NCBI GenBank assembly: GCA_025399215.1 | Contig: MU621337.1 | Location: 1-23,227, forward strand | Reading direction: 5' to 3' | Length of the DNA: 23,227 bases | Origin: Globomyces pollinis-pini | Lineage: Eukaryota > Chytridiomycota > Chytridiomycetes > Rhizophydiales > Globomycetaceae | Shown here: piece after piece, positions 9,248-20,043 of the stretch | How the letters are laid out: every line of letters starts with the position of its first letter | Numbering within the stretch: position 1 is the stretch's first letter | The notes under the pieces: model-generated | Told to the model about the DNA's origin: nothing | What the model saw: only the letters and a program-made list of their open reading frames with translations | Databases searched by the model: none | Program-made: the position numbers and the translations under genes

Positions 9248-9931
9248 ATGAAATTTAACGTGATTGCTCTTATCCAAATCTGTTCTGCCTTGGTCGTCCG
9301 TGATCTTGAAAAACGTCAAGAATCCGCTTTGGATTTCTACAAGAAGATTGATCATGAAGGTTTATCCAAACGAGGAGTTTCTCTATCTGAAAAGAGAAGT
9401 ATCACTGAAGTATGTTGCCAAGCTCCATTTGTTCCAGTCAATGGTAGATGTATTGAACCAAACCTTATGACTTTTGACGAACAAGAGTATTCCGGCAATT
9501 ATGGTGATTTGAATGATGGTTACTTCGGATTGGATTGGCCTACTGGTGAAACAACCATTTACTTCAATAAGATTGCCTTTAACGGTTATCCTGGTATGGC
9601 TCAAGGTGTTGTTTCAGCTCCCAATGGCTTGATTAACAACTACGATAGTATTCCAATGTATGCTGGATCTGATGGAGGTGTTGTCTTTTCAGTCGCTACT
9701 CTTTATGTGAATTCACTGAACAATCCCACTAACACTGCCAACTTTGTTGGAACACTCAATGGTGTGAATGTGGCTAGTTATTCAGTTCCTGTTACCAATG
9801 GAGCTCCTGTGTTTGTCAATTTGGGTGCTCAAGGATTTACCAACATTGATAAACTCTCTATTGTTGGGGATGGAACTAGCGGATCTTGGATTGTCATTGA
9901 TGACTTTTCCACTACTCTCACAAACCCGTAA
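9248..9931 (+). CDS. Secreted KR-peptide protein C4, intact
   Basis: A 227-residue intronless protein. Order: signal peptide MKFNVIALIQICSALVV, RDLEKR, peptide QESALDFYKKIDHEGLS, KR, spacer GVSLSEKR, then the cysteine-containing domain (SITEVCCQAPFVPVNGRC, LMTFDEQEYSGNYGDLNDGY, DKLSIVGDGTSGSW, TLTNP). A Kex2 cut after EKR would expose glutamine, which can cyclise to pyroglutamate, a usual feature of stable secreted peptides. The loop between LINN and the GSDGG motif (YDSIPMYA) differs from C2 (YPEIPIFV) and C7 (QHNTPLQV), marking a variable surface. AATAAA is at 9952. A 7TM relic lies divergently upstream. Confidence 0.9.
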   Translation: MKFNVIALIQICSALVVRDLEKRQESALDFYKKIDHEGLSKRGVSLSEKRSITEVCCQAPFVPVNGRCIEPNLMTFDEQEYSGNYGDLNDGYFGLDWPTGETTIYFNKIAFNGYPGMAQGVVSAPNGLINNYDSIPMYAGSDGGVVFSVATLYVNSLNNPTNTANFVGTLNGVNVASYSVPVTNGAPVFVNLGAQGFTNIDKLSIVGDGTSGSWIVIDDFSTTLTNP

Positions 9932-9957
9932 GTTGGAGCTGTGCATTGTTGAATAAA

Positions 9958-10287
9958 CTATTTCTCTGAACCTCAAGAAGTTGGTTTGAGTCATGATATA
10001 TTATTGACAATAGATTGCTTGACAGTAACTTAATTTACCAACTTTAGACAGTCAAAAACCAGACCATAGAAAGAAGAGATATTTCATTTATCGATAATTA
10101 TATTTGATTTGAAAGGCAAATATAATCAGGAATTGATTCCATATGTATGCATTTTGTAAAATCGTGTTGAACGACTGTTTACTTGATTCACTAATCACGA
10201 ACACTTCACCAGAGTTAAGTGTTTCGAGGATTTCGCAATCTTGACAAACGTCTAAGAGTAAGCCATGGCAGTCAAAATCATCTGAAA
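9958..10287. other. Intergenic region between C4 and C5
   Basis: The first 120 bases match the C1 3' flank (GAGTCATGATATA at about 9985, CCAACTTTAGACAGTC at about 10039). No TATA box comparable to the other copies was seen before C5, fitting its pseudogene state. Confidence 0.5.
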
Positions 10288-10957
10288 ATGAAATTTAACG
10301 TTATTGGCAATAACTTATTGCCCTTATCCAAATCCGTTCTGCCTTGGTTATCCGTGACGTTGAAAAACGTCAATTATCTGCTTTGGATTTCTACAAGATG
10401 ATCGATGAAGAAGGATTATCCAAACGTGAAGTCATCAAGAGAACTGTCACTAAAGTGTGTTGCCAAGCCCCATTTATCGCTGTCAATGGTGGATGTGTTG
10501 AACCAAATCTGATGACTTTTGACGAACCCAAGTATTCTCAATCATATGGTGATTTGAATGATGGATACTTTGGATTGGATTGGGTTTCCGGTAGTCAAAC
10601 TATTTACTTCAACAAGGTTGCATATAGTTTCTATCCTGGTATGGCACAAGGTGTTGTTTCTGCTCCTAATGGGTTAATTAACAACATTTACCAAATCCCA
10701 ATTAATGTTGGATCTGATGGAGGTATAGTTATGTGAACTCACTTGCCAACCCAACCAACACGGCTAACTTTGTTGGAACACTCAATGGTGTGGTTGTGGC
10801 CACTTATTCTGTTCCGATTACAAATGCAACTCCTGTTTTTGTCAATTTGGGTGCTCAAGGATTTAGCATCATTGATAAATTGTCCATCATCGGTGATGGA
10901 AGTGATTACTCCTGGATGCTTATTGATGATCTTTCTACTACTCTCACAAACCCATGA
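10288..10957 (+). pseudogene. Secreted KR-peptide family copy C5, broken twice
   Basis: A 14-bp insertion in the signal-peptide codons (near 10307-10320, between two ATTG copies) shifts the frame after MKFNVIG. From about 10344 the correct frame is open again (VIRDVEKRQLSALDFYK, KVCCQAPFIAVNGGC, LMTFDEPKYSQSYGDLNDGY) to about 10730, where a deletion of roughly 20 bases removes the conserved FSVATL codons and creates TGA. The rest of the domain is readable from 10737 to the TGA stop at 10955-10957. The central part is nearly identical to C7. AATAAA is at 10978. Confidence 0.9.
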
Positions 10958-11058
10958 ATTTGAGTAACGTATTGGTGAATAAATGATTTGGAATTTGACG
11001 ATGTGTATTTGAGTCAATATGCTACAATCACTTCATTTCAGGAAAAAATGAGTAGTGA

Positions 11059-11074
11059 TTAAGGGTTAGGGTTA
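11059..11074. repeat. Short interstitial telomere-like tract
   Basis: TTAAGGGTTAGGGTTA contains two TTAGGG-type units. It starts exactly where the 3' flanks of C3 and C5 stop being alike (both share AGTGATTAAG just before). Two units can arise by chance; the position is what makes it notable. Confidence 0.4.
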
Positions 11075-11116
11075 AACAATCATAAAGTAACCCACAAAAT
11101 AGATAAAATCTTACAT

Positions 11117-14100
11117 TTATTCATTCCCAGGTTCAAATAAACTCTTCAATTTCGCATATCGTTCTAATTCAGCAGGTGTTATTGATGGTACCAATTCTTC
11201 TAATGCATCTTCAAAATCTTGCATCCGTATCTCCACTTCTACACTACCTTCATACACATGATCTAGGAAATAAACACTAGAAGTTGGATGTGGATGTGGC
11301 AAATGTGGTCCACTTTCATTCCATTCCATAACTAATCTTTGTATTTCGCTTATTTTACGTGTCATTGATTTTAATAATGTATCTGAACATAGGGCATAGA
11401 AATCCGCACCCGAATATATAAATGGACATTTGTCAACTAAAGCTAATAAATCACAATCAGAATGCAATTTAAACCTGAGTATCAAAAGAGAAATCAAATT
11501 ACTTTCTAGTTAATGCCTGAATGAGTTGTAATTGTTGTTCATTTGTATCAGAAACACCCAAGAATAGTAGTTTATCAAATCTACCAGGTCTTAATAATGA
11601 AGAATCTAATAAATCAGGTCGGTTGGTAGCTCCAATGACAAAGATATCCGAACTACTACCCATTCCATCCAATTCCGATAATAATTGCGAAACAATTCGA
11701 TCCATTACACCTCCTGAATCACCTTTACTACCACGTTGTGGAGCTACCGAATCCAATTCATCAAAGAAAATGATACATGGTTTAGCATCTCGTGCTTTTT
11801 GGAATACTTTACGCACATTGGCTTCTGATTCACCAATATACATGTTGAGTAATTCCTAATCGTTAATGTAATATTTATGTACCGGTCCTTTAACTGAGAA
11901 GAAATTGAGACCAAGAGTAGTAGCAACGGCCTTGGCCACCAAAGTTTTACCTGTACCGGGTGGTCCATATAATAAAACTCCCGATCGCTTCTTCACTCCA
12001 CTGCTAAATAACTCTGGATGTATCAATGGTAACTGAATTGTTTCTAATATTGTATCTTTCACATGACTTAATCCACCAATATCTTCCCAATACACACTAG
12101 TATAAACACAATTAGATGATACGTTGGAATTTTGGGTGCGCCAATAGAATCAGAATGTTCAGAACGAGATTGATCGATTGATTTAAGAATATCAGGTCTG
12201 GAGATACCTACACCCGCCTTCGCAACCACATCAACATCAAATCCTAATCTACCAGGATGAATTCAAAAACTAATATTTACCCCAAAACTCTCTTAATGGT
12301 ATTATAACCAGCACTCACCAATCCATGCTTTAAATCTAACGCATTTAATCCAGCTGTTTGTAATGCAACATGCCTTACAGATACATTTATATCCACCTCC
12401 ACATCAACCATCATATTATTCAAAATCATTAATCTATCTTGTTCATCAGGAACCTACTGTTAATACTATAAATTTACCCGACATGCTATCGTATGAGTAA
12501 ACAACGAACGTAGCTCTGGATCAATACTGTCAATGTCATGAACAGTTGCAATGATAATGATCGGATATGGCGATTGAGTTGGTTTCAAACTCTCAAAAAA
12601 TGATTTAAGAATTGATTTCATATCATTTGTTTCTACTGTTAATAGACAATAGATATACTTGAATCGGTCCATGATTCAGTAAATGCTTCTAAATGTGTTA
12701 ACACTACTATACACGGAGATGCATCCAGGATACGTTTCTTGTGCCGATACAATTCGGTAGTGGTTGCATCAATACTATCACGTAATAGTAGGAAACAATT
12801 GAGTTGAATTTGATGGTAATGGTGTTGTTTTGCACAATAATCAATTATAAATTTTTTCCCAGTATGTGGTGGACCATGAATCAGAATCGTGGTTTGAATG
12901 TTGTATGTTTGTGTTTTTGGGTATGAATGAAGTTTGAAAAGATTAGTGAGGGTTTTGTAAACTGGATTTTCTGGGTTGATGTCGATTTGTTTGGATTTGT
13001 TGGTTGGATTCTGATTGGAAATTGATGTCTATGTTTAGTGTATAAAAAGTACCATATTGTCAAATGATACAGTTACGTTTTCATCATGATTTTTACTGAT
13101 TAAGTTGCCATCGGTATCATGAAAGGGGGACTAAAGATTAATACATAAAATATCACAACGTCAGTATCAATAAACTTTTGTGAACCAAGAATATCAAACG
13201 GATTAGATAGGATCCCATCAGGAACAAACGAATGAACAGTTCCAGCATGAACCACTCTGGTTGTTTCTGGGTGGATAACAGATGGCATTCGTCCACTAGG
13301 TTCTAACCTTGTAACTTGGAAATAAACCGTTTCTAATGCATTCTTTGATTTTACAAAGCTGGAATGAGTTTGTTAGGTATACCTTAAATCCAATTCATTG
13401 ATTTCAGCCATTTCAAATGGTAATTGTGATTTAAGAGTGGCAATGTTTTCTAATCAGAGTTAGTAATGATCGAATGAACAATAGTTCTTATGAAGCATGT
13501 AAAACAGGAAAAAGACAGAAAAACAAAATAAATACTGTTAATGAATGACATATAACCTACTATCGATAGAGACGGCGATATAATCATGCAATCGGACTAT
13601 TTGGGTGGTCGATCGAAACAATTCCGATAGCTGAAAGAGGCATTCGTCAAGTGAGACAAAAGATAAACCAGAGTCCACCAGTTTAACGTCCAATTCAACA
13701 GCAATCTGTAAATCTTCAACCACATTTACAGATGGTTTTTGGATAGTAACATCTACGTTGCAAAGTGAAAATGATTGAATAAGGTTATAGAAATTAAGCT
13801 GCGAAGTATATAATATTGGTGTTTGAGTGTCATTTAGCCTATTGTTTAATATTGTCCCAAGTTACCTAACTGTTAGAAAGTCCTTTTATACCTATTATTA
13901 GATAAAGAAAAATACAAATCATCAGTTCCGAATATCTGGTATAAATGGATGGTATCATTATACAACACTTCAATCCAATCCTCATGAAAACAACCGAGTC
14001 GTGCCAAGTGATTATAAGAAGTATAAATGACCAGCGTATTGGACTCCGATGGAGATACAGGTAATAAATGAGAGGAAACAGGGAGTACAGTAGCAGTCTT

Positions 14101-14496
14101 GGATTGAATCGAGTAATCAAAAATAGGAGTATATAGACTAGGTGAATGAATGGGGAGAGACAATAGGATAATATTAGTATCTGGATTGACAAATCCAGAC
14201 CGAGTTGGTTCAAGCAAGAGAGGGGAGAAAGTGACGGTGGAATGGCAACAAGTAAGTGAGTAAGTAGTATCTAAGGAGAGGAAGGAATTGAGTAAAGAAG
14301 ACAAGAAAGCAGGATGGTTCGAAGAGAGTAACGAGTAGGAAGATGGTGAGGGAATGTTCAAGTACACTGTTTGTAATGGAATCCCTGAATTGGTTTCGTT
14401 GCTACCGGTATCCATATTATTAACTTTGATATTTTTGTCCTTGTTATTGGTATCCGTATTGATTGTATCCGTATTTGCAGTATTTAGTGAATTCAT
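11117..14496 (-). CDS. PEX6: Peroxisomal AAA+ ATPase PEX6, 12 exons
   Basis: Exons: 14496-13892, 13838-13561, 13449-13383, 13358-13160, 13130-13053, 13028-12659, 12635-12478, 12453-12281, 12248-12123, 12096-11883, 11855-11503, 11474-11117. They total 2979 nt, exactly 993 codons (992 residues), normal for PEX6. With PEX1 it forms the hexameric motor that pulls ubiquitinated PEX5 from the peroxisomal membrane. The first ATPase domain has a variant Walker A (GPPHTGKK) and a Walker B without the acidic pair ([11 protein letters not shown]), as usual for PEX6 D1. The second has [40 protein letters not shown] and the family signature [20 protein letters not shown], then [18 protein letters not shown]. 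Introns are 53, 111, 24, 29, 24, 23, 24, 32, 26, 27 and 28 nt. The fourth (13159-13131) is uncertain: a 14-nt option also keeps frame. The ATG at 14496 follows a non-ATG open stretch. Confidence 0.95.
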
Positions 14497-14778
14497 CAAA
14501 GTTTTTAAACGGAAAACGATTGGTACTAATCAACCCCATCATATACTTTCACAATAACTTCACTGCTCATCATTAGAGTAAATCTCATCGTTGCTCTCTT
14601 AAATTATTATTGCTGGTAGAAATGTATTATCAATGGAATTGAGCGCGTTCACTTGATACTATATCAAGTCTTGGCTATTCGCATTCGCTTATATGTTATT
14701 TTTTTTCTGTTTCCATATTGCTCATCTCATTTCATCATTGTCATTGAAATTCTTTCTTTTTCTGTATCATCAAACTCA
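14497..14778. promoter_or_regulatory. Divergent intergenic region PEX6/HEM2
   Basis: 282 bp shared upstream region of two housekeeping genes transcribed away from each other. It is rich in pyrimidine tracts toward HEM2 (TTTTTTTCTG, TTTCTTTTTCTG). No clear TATA box or known motif was identified. Confidence 0.4.
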
Positions 14779-16242
<1,464 letters not shown>

Positions 16243-16860
16243 TTAATTTTAGTTCATAAAGCTACTGATGTGAGAGTTCAGCTATTTGTAATATGATTAT
16301 TTCAGATTTTATTTGATATTGAATTACAATGGATGGTAAGACAGCGTTATCAGTCGATTGAGTTTTATAATGTGAGAGTATTGGGATGGTTGTCAACTCA
16401 TGTACTATTATCACGTGTGGACATTAAGAAAAACCGTGAATTTGGGTCCAATAAAATCCAATTCAATAAAGAATACAGTATGGATTGTGTAAGAATTATA
16501 ACTGCAACATCCAGACCAAATAATGTCAAACAACCTATCAGTCTCTGGTCCACTCATGTCAAATCTGAGTCGAATATGATTCCCAGAGTAATTTTTATCT
16601 TTAATAATTGTTAGACTAGTCACGTAATAAAGAAAATGGATAATCAATTACAGGAATCAGATTCCAAGAGCCAGTAAATATACTTTTACTAATAAAATAG
16701 TGATAGAATGATGAAGAAAATGGGTAGTCAATTGAATGAATAATCAATAAATAAATGAATGCATTACTTTCCTATTCACTTTTAATTAGCATCTACAACA
16801 ATTTCTACTTCATTCTTCCAAACACTTTGATGGTCTGAATAATTTTTTTTTCTTTCAGAA
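16243..16860. other. Intergenic region HEM2/uL1m
   Basis: No convincing gene. Imperfect repeats GAAAATGGATAATCAATT (about 16634) and GAAAATGGGTAGTCAATT (about 16717) lie near several AATAAAT runs (16747-16757). A T-rich tract ending TTTCAG at 16853-16858, two bases before the uL1m ATG, may be a 3' splice site of a 5'UTR intron. Confidence 0.4.
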
Positions 16861-17854
16861 ATGAATCGAATTGGATTAAGATTACAGTTACCCAATATTT
16901 TAAAAAATCAAATCAGATGCTACGATCGTCAAAGATACTTAAAAGAAAAGAAAGAATTAAAAAAATTAAATTCTCAAGAAAATGTTACTTTAAATGAATC
17001 ATTTCAATTATTATCAAATTATGCTTTAGGTATCCCATCATTTCATTAACAAAAAAGGCCAAAAATTACCTATTATAACAAACATTAAATTATTAATGGA
17101 TGAAAATCAAAAACAAATTCAAACTACTGTCAATTTCCCTAAATCTGTTACAAGCGATAATGATTCCGTTATATTGGTATTTGCTACGGTATTTCTTTCA
17201 TTATCTGATGTTTAAATAGGGTAAAGATGCTGAACTTGCAAAAAAATTGGGTGCTACCTATGTTGGTGGAGCTGAATTGATTGAAGATGTAAGTGATTTA
17301 TAGCTTGGATCTGAAATTAAAAATGGAGAATATTCCTTTGAAATTATTCACCAATGTGCACCCGTAAAACATAACCTCACAAATCATCATTCGAATTTCA
17401 AATGTACTAATTTCATTAGGTTTTATCTGACAAAATAAAATTCGATAGAGTCTTATCAACAAAGCAGATGTTTCCTCAAGTCATAAAAATCGCAAGAACA
17501 CTTGGTCCAAAAGGATTAATGCCATCACCTGCAAAAGGTTTGTCATTTTGCTAATAAAAGGAACGGTATCGGATGATGTGGAAACTATGATGTCTTCATT
17601 AAAAGCAAGTACTAAATTAGAATCAAATGAGCATGGTTCTATTCAAACTAGTATTGGTGATTTTTCATGGACTTTTGAGGATTTGGAATCAAACCTGTTG
17701 ACATTGGTGAAGGCTGTAAAAAGTGCCAAACCTGCTAAAACTGATGGTATTTGTAAATTTATTGACGTTAGCTTCTAAATTTATCGAAAGTGTCAGTATT
17801 TATTGTCCTAATACTCCTGGTCTATTACTTCCGAAAAGACCTTTCAAGAATTAA
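16861..17854 (+). CDS. MRPL1: Mitochondrial large-subunit ribosomal protein uL1m, 6 exons
   Basis: Exons: 16861-17029, 17058-17188, 17220-17288, 17420-17537, 17561-17746, 17772-17854; 756 nt, 251 residues. The L1 signature is clear: FATGKDAELAKKLGATYVGG, AELIED, KIKFDRVLSTKQMFPQV, ARTLGPKGLMPSPAKGTV, then HGSIQTSIGDFSW and NLLTLVKAVKSAKPA, ending with SVSIYCPNTPGLLL. L1 forms the mobile stalk of the large subunit near the E site. The basic N-terminus (MNRIGLRLQLPNILKNQIRC) fits a mitochondrial targeting sequence, so I call the mitochondrial paralogue. Introns are 28, 31, 131, 23 and 25 nt. Intron 3 contains an L1-like open segment, listed separately. Confidence 0.93.
17304..17363 (+). other. 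Exon-like coding island inside uL1m intron 3
   Basis: These 20 codons read LGSEIKNGEYSFEIIHQCAP in phase with exon 3. They are bounded by GTAAGTGATTTATAG (17289-17303) on the left and by CCC followed by GTAAAA on the right. The L1 family has in this place a helix of the form L-A-D-Q-I-K-K-G-E-x-x-F-D-V-V, which the island resembles more closely than the main exon (VLSDKI-KFDRVL). It may be a duplicated, alternative or fossil exon, or a coincidence. Confidence 0.35.
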
Positions 17855-17964
17855 ATAAAGAGATATGTTTCTGTATTTTATCTGTTATTTTTATTTATCG
17901 TTCAATCAGTTAGATTATCAATCTGAATTGCTAATGTTTAAATATCCATTTTACACTCAAACAA

Positions 17965-18096
17965 CTAACGGATGATGTCCAATTCTTTAAAATTAGGATC
18001 TTGCAAAGGTTCTCCCAAAGTGTCGGAATTTTCTGTACATTGCACTGCAAACAAGACCACAAAAAACCACACAATTGATTGACTACTGAAAAACAT
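17965..18096 (-). CDS. Small secreted peptide ORF, 43 residues
   Basis: From the ATG at 18096 the frame encodes MFFSSQSIVWFFVVLFAVQC followed by TENSDTLGEPLQDPNFKELD and a stop after IIR. The first 20 residues are a textbook signal peptide (hydrophobic core, small residues before C), leaving an acidic mature peptide of about 23 residues. No KR site is present. An intron starting GTTAGT at the stop (17967) and ending TTAG near 17929 would give a slightly different C-terminus. No homology is recognised; the signal-peptide composition is the only support. Confidence 0.4.
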   Translation of the reverse strand: MFFSSQSIVWFFVVLFAVQCTENSDTLGEPLQDPNFKELDIIR

Positions 18097-18169
18097 TAAA
18101 TATGACTCCAATAAATTTACAAAGTTGGCAATAATGAATTATTAAATAAATATCAATAGTAAATATTTA

Positions 18170-18350
18170 TACAGTATAATCTTCTCCCAATGGGTTGATG
18201 AGCGACTCTAACCAATCTCTGTTGTATTTTCCATGCCGACAACTCGCGCTTTTTTGAATACTCTACTGACATATGCTTCCAATTTGTTGCAATATGTTTG
18301 ACCCACATGCTCTTTTGTAGTATTGTTTAATCGCGTTAGTTATGATAAAT
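18170..18350 (-). other. Protein-like fragments, unassigned
   Basis: The minus strand has two overlapping-frame readings that look coding: KLEAYVSRVFKKARVVGMEN and, in the next frame, CRHGKYNRDWLESLINPLG followed by EDYTV and a stop. No consistent spliced model was found; it may be a relic. It is kept separate from the small secreted ORF nearby. Confidence 0.2.
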
Positions 18351-18384
18351 CTTAATTGCAATATATTTCACCATTGTAAATGTT

Positions 18385-18605
18385 GGTTAGTTCCTAATAA
18401 TCATAATTAGTAAAGTTTCAATAACTAAACAAATTACTCCAACTTTGATGATAACTATACATTCTACGCATAAATCTTCATTGTCTCACTCAGATGTCCT
18501 CAAACATGGAATAAGAGTTATTCATAAGATTTATCAATCAAATCCAACAAACTCCACCCGATAATGGTATTTATTTGTATATTTATCACTTAACGTATAG
18601 AGAGA
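18385..18605. repeat. Duplicated upstream block, copy A
   Basis: Shares long blocks in the same order with 21015-21210: AACTTTGATGATAACTAT, GCATAAATCTTC, GTCTCACTCAGATGTCCTCA, AACATGG-ATAAGAGTTATT and AATCCAACAAACTCCAC. The block ends just before promoter-like sequence of C6. This is a direct duplication of a family upstream region. Confidence 0.8.
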
Positions 18606-18634
18606 AGAGAACGCGTGACAGAAGCCTGCTAGGA

Positions 18635-18757
18635 TATAAATAGAGGCTAGTATTAGCAATCAAAACCAAATCGAAAATTGAACTGTACTAACAATTAAGC
18701 AAAATCGTGAAGGGTGGAAATTTTGAAGAGAAAGAGAACCTGGTCAACGTATAAAAG
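18635..18757 (+). promoter_or_regulatory. Two successive family-type leaders before C6
   Basis: TATAAAT (18635-18641) is followed by GCTAGTATTAGCAATCAAAA, which matches the C3 leader, but no gene start follows. About 110 bases later TATAAAAG (18750-18757) precedes a second leader ending AATCAAATCAAAATA, where the C6 ATG has decayed to ATA. Two promoter/leader units appear fused, with a coding region lost between them. Confidence 0.5.
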
Positions 18758-18801
18758 ATAAGGATCACATTCGCAATTAAATATTCTGAATCAAATCAAA
18801 A

Positions 18802-19332
18802 TAAATTTAACATTACTGTTTTGATAGTCCGCACGTCAATTCGTATTGAAAAGAGAACAGCTACTAAATGATGTAGCAAATCACGATTCGTTTCAGTGCA
18901 AAATTTTATGGCTTTTGACGGACCTGAGTTCCAGTTCAAATGCAAATTTCAATGATGGTTGTTTTCGGATTAATGATGGTTGTTTTCGGATTGAATTTCG
19001 TACTGGACATATAACAATTCAATTCATTAATAACTGACTTAGTAAATATCTTGATATTGAATGGGTTGGTTAACATCTATCCCGGTATTCCAACATTGTT
19101 GGATGTAATGAGGGTATTGTCTTTTCATTTGCTAACCTATATGTAAATGCACTTTAAAATCCATTTAATACCGCCAACTTTGTATGGTGTGGTTGTGGCT
19201 ACTGGAACACCTTTGTTTGTCAATTCTGGTGCTAAAGGACTTCATAACTTTGGCAAGTCCATCATTGGTGGGTAGTACTAACCTTTGTTGAAATATTATT
19301 GATGACTTTTCCGGTACTGTTACCAACCCATA
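18802..19332 (+). pseudogene. Secreted KR-peptide family copy C6, heavily degraded
   Basis: The start is ATA instead of ATG. Much of the peptide region is deleted (only the EKRTAT-like codons near 18850 remain). Recognisable landmarks run in order: ATGGCTTTTGACGGACCTGA, a 21-bp duplication of AATGATGGTTGTTTTCGGAT (18951 and 18972), AATGGGTTGGTTAACA, GGTGTGGTTGTGGCTACTGG, GACTTTTCCGGTACTGTTAC and the final CCATAA. Many indels and stops occur and the AATAAA is lost. This is the oldest copy in the window. Confidence 0.88.
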
Positions 19333-19960
19333 AGTTCGAGCTGTATATTCTTAAGCAAATTAAGTATCTGACTCAAATTTGATTTGAAATTTTTGGACAT
19401 CAAGGTAGACTCTATTTGATGCACTTCAGTCCTTATAAATAGTTGAGCTGGTAGTATAATCGGAAATGGTATTGGGTGACGAAAATCGGAAATCGAGTCC
19501 ACATCAACTTGGTAAATCTCTACAGCTTTGTTACAACCATTTCATATTCAAAATTTGCTTGATCTAAATGAATCAGTTATTAATCCAAAAACTTACCAAT
19601 TCAATTACTGACAGTGATACAGATATTGATAGATACACACTCCGAAGTATAAGATTTACAACATTTAGGTATGGTATTTTTCCAATTTGAATTCGCTCCA
19701 TACTTACCCATCCACGATTTTTGATTGTTTTATTTCTACGGTATCAAACTTTTCCACGGTTTTTTATGGAATCAAATGAAATGTTAAGTTCTCCAGCTTT
19801 CTACCGTTTTTTAAAGGCTTTATAGAATGAAGTTGATGTTAGTAGTGAATAGCATACGATATCAAAATACCCTCATACCAACCAGAACAGAAAGTACTAT
19901 GGTAAAGTATTATGATGGATTTGCTAATTGCGTCTTAGTAACAGTAAGCAATGGATTAAA
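19333..19960. other. Intergenic region C6/C7
   Basis: No gene, RNA or repeat recognised. AT-rich, with several T-runs around 19740-19815. Confidence 0.5.
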
Positions 19961-20010
19961 GTGTGGAGATAGCTCCACTCAAATTAGATCGATTCTCTAA
20001 ACAATATAAA
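19961..20010 (+). promoter_or_regulatory. C7 promoter: GTGTGGAGATAGC element and TATA box
   Basis: GTGTGGAGATAGC (19961-19973) followed by TTAGATCGATTCTCTAA and TATAAA (20005-20010), 34 bases before the ATG. The order and spacing match C2 at 5575-5625. Confidence 0.55.
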
Positions 20011-20043
20011 AAGGGTATCATTCATGGTCCAAATCAAATCAAA

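Noticed and set aside
10307..10320. 14-bp insertion in C5 as a very short intron
   Set aside because: It lacks GT-AG ends and paralogues have no intron in this place; it is an insertion in a pseudogene.
11521..11859. Plus-strand 112-codon frame
   Set aside because: It is antisense to PEX6 exon 11, whose AAA+ motifs are unmistakable on the minus strand.
16333..16614. Plus-strand frame of up to 93 codons after HEM2
   Set aside because: No recognisable composition, domain or splice context, and a similar-length frame exists on the other strand; probably chance.
18290..18345. Cysteine pattern ACGSNILQQIGSIC on the minus strand, faintly insulin-like
   Set aside because: Short, in a frame with a stop right after it, no matching second chain or signal peptide; treated as coincidence.
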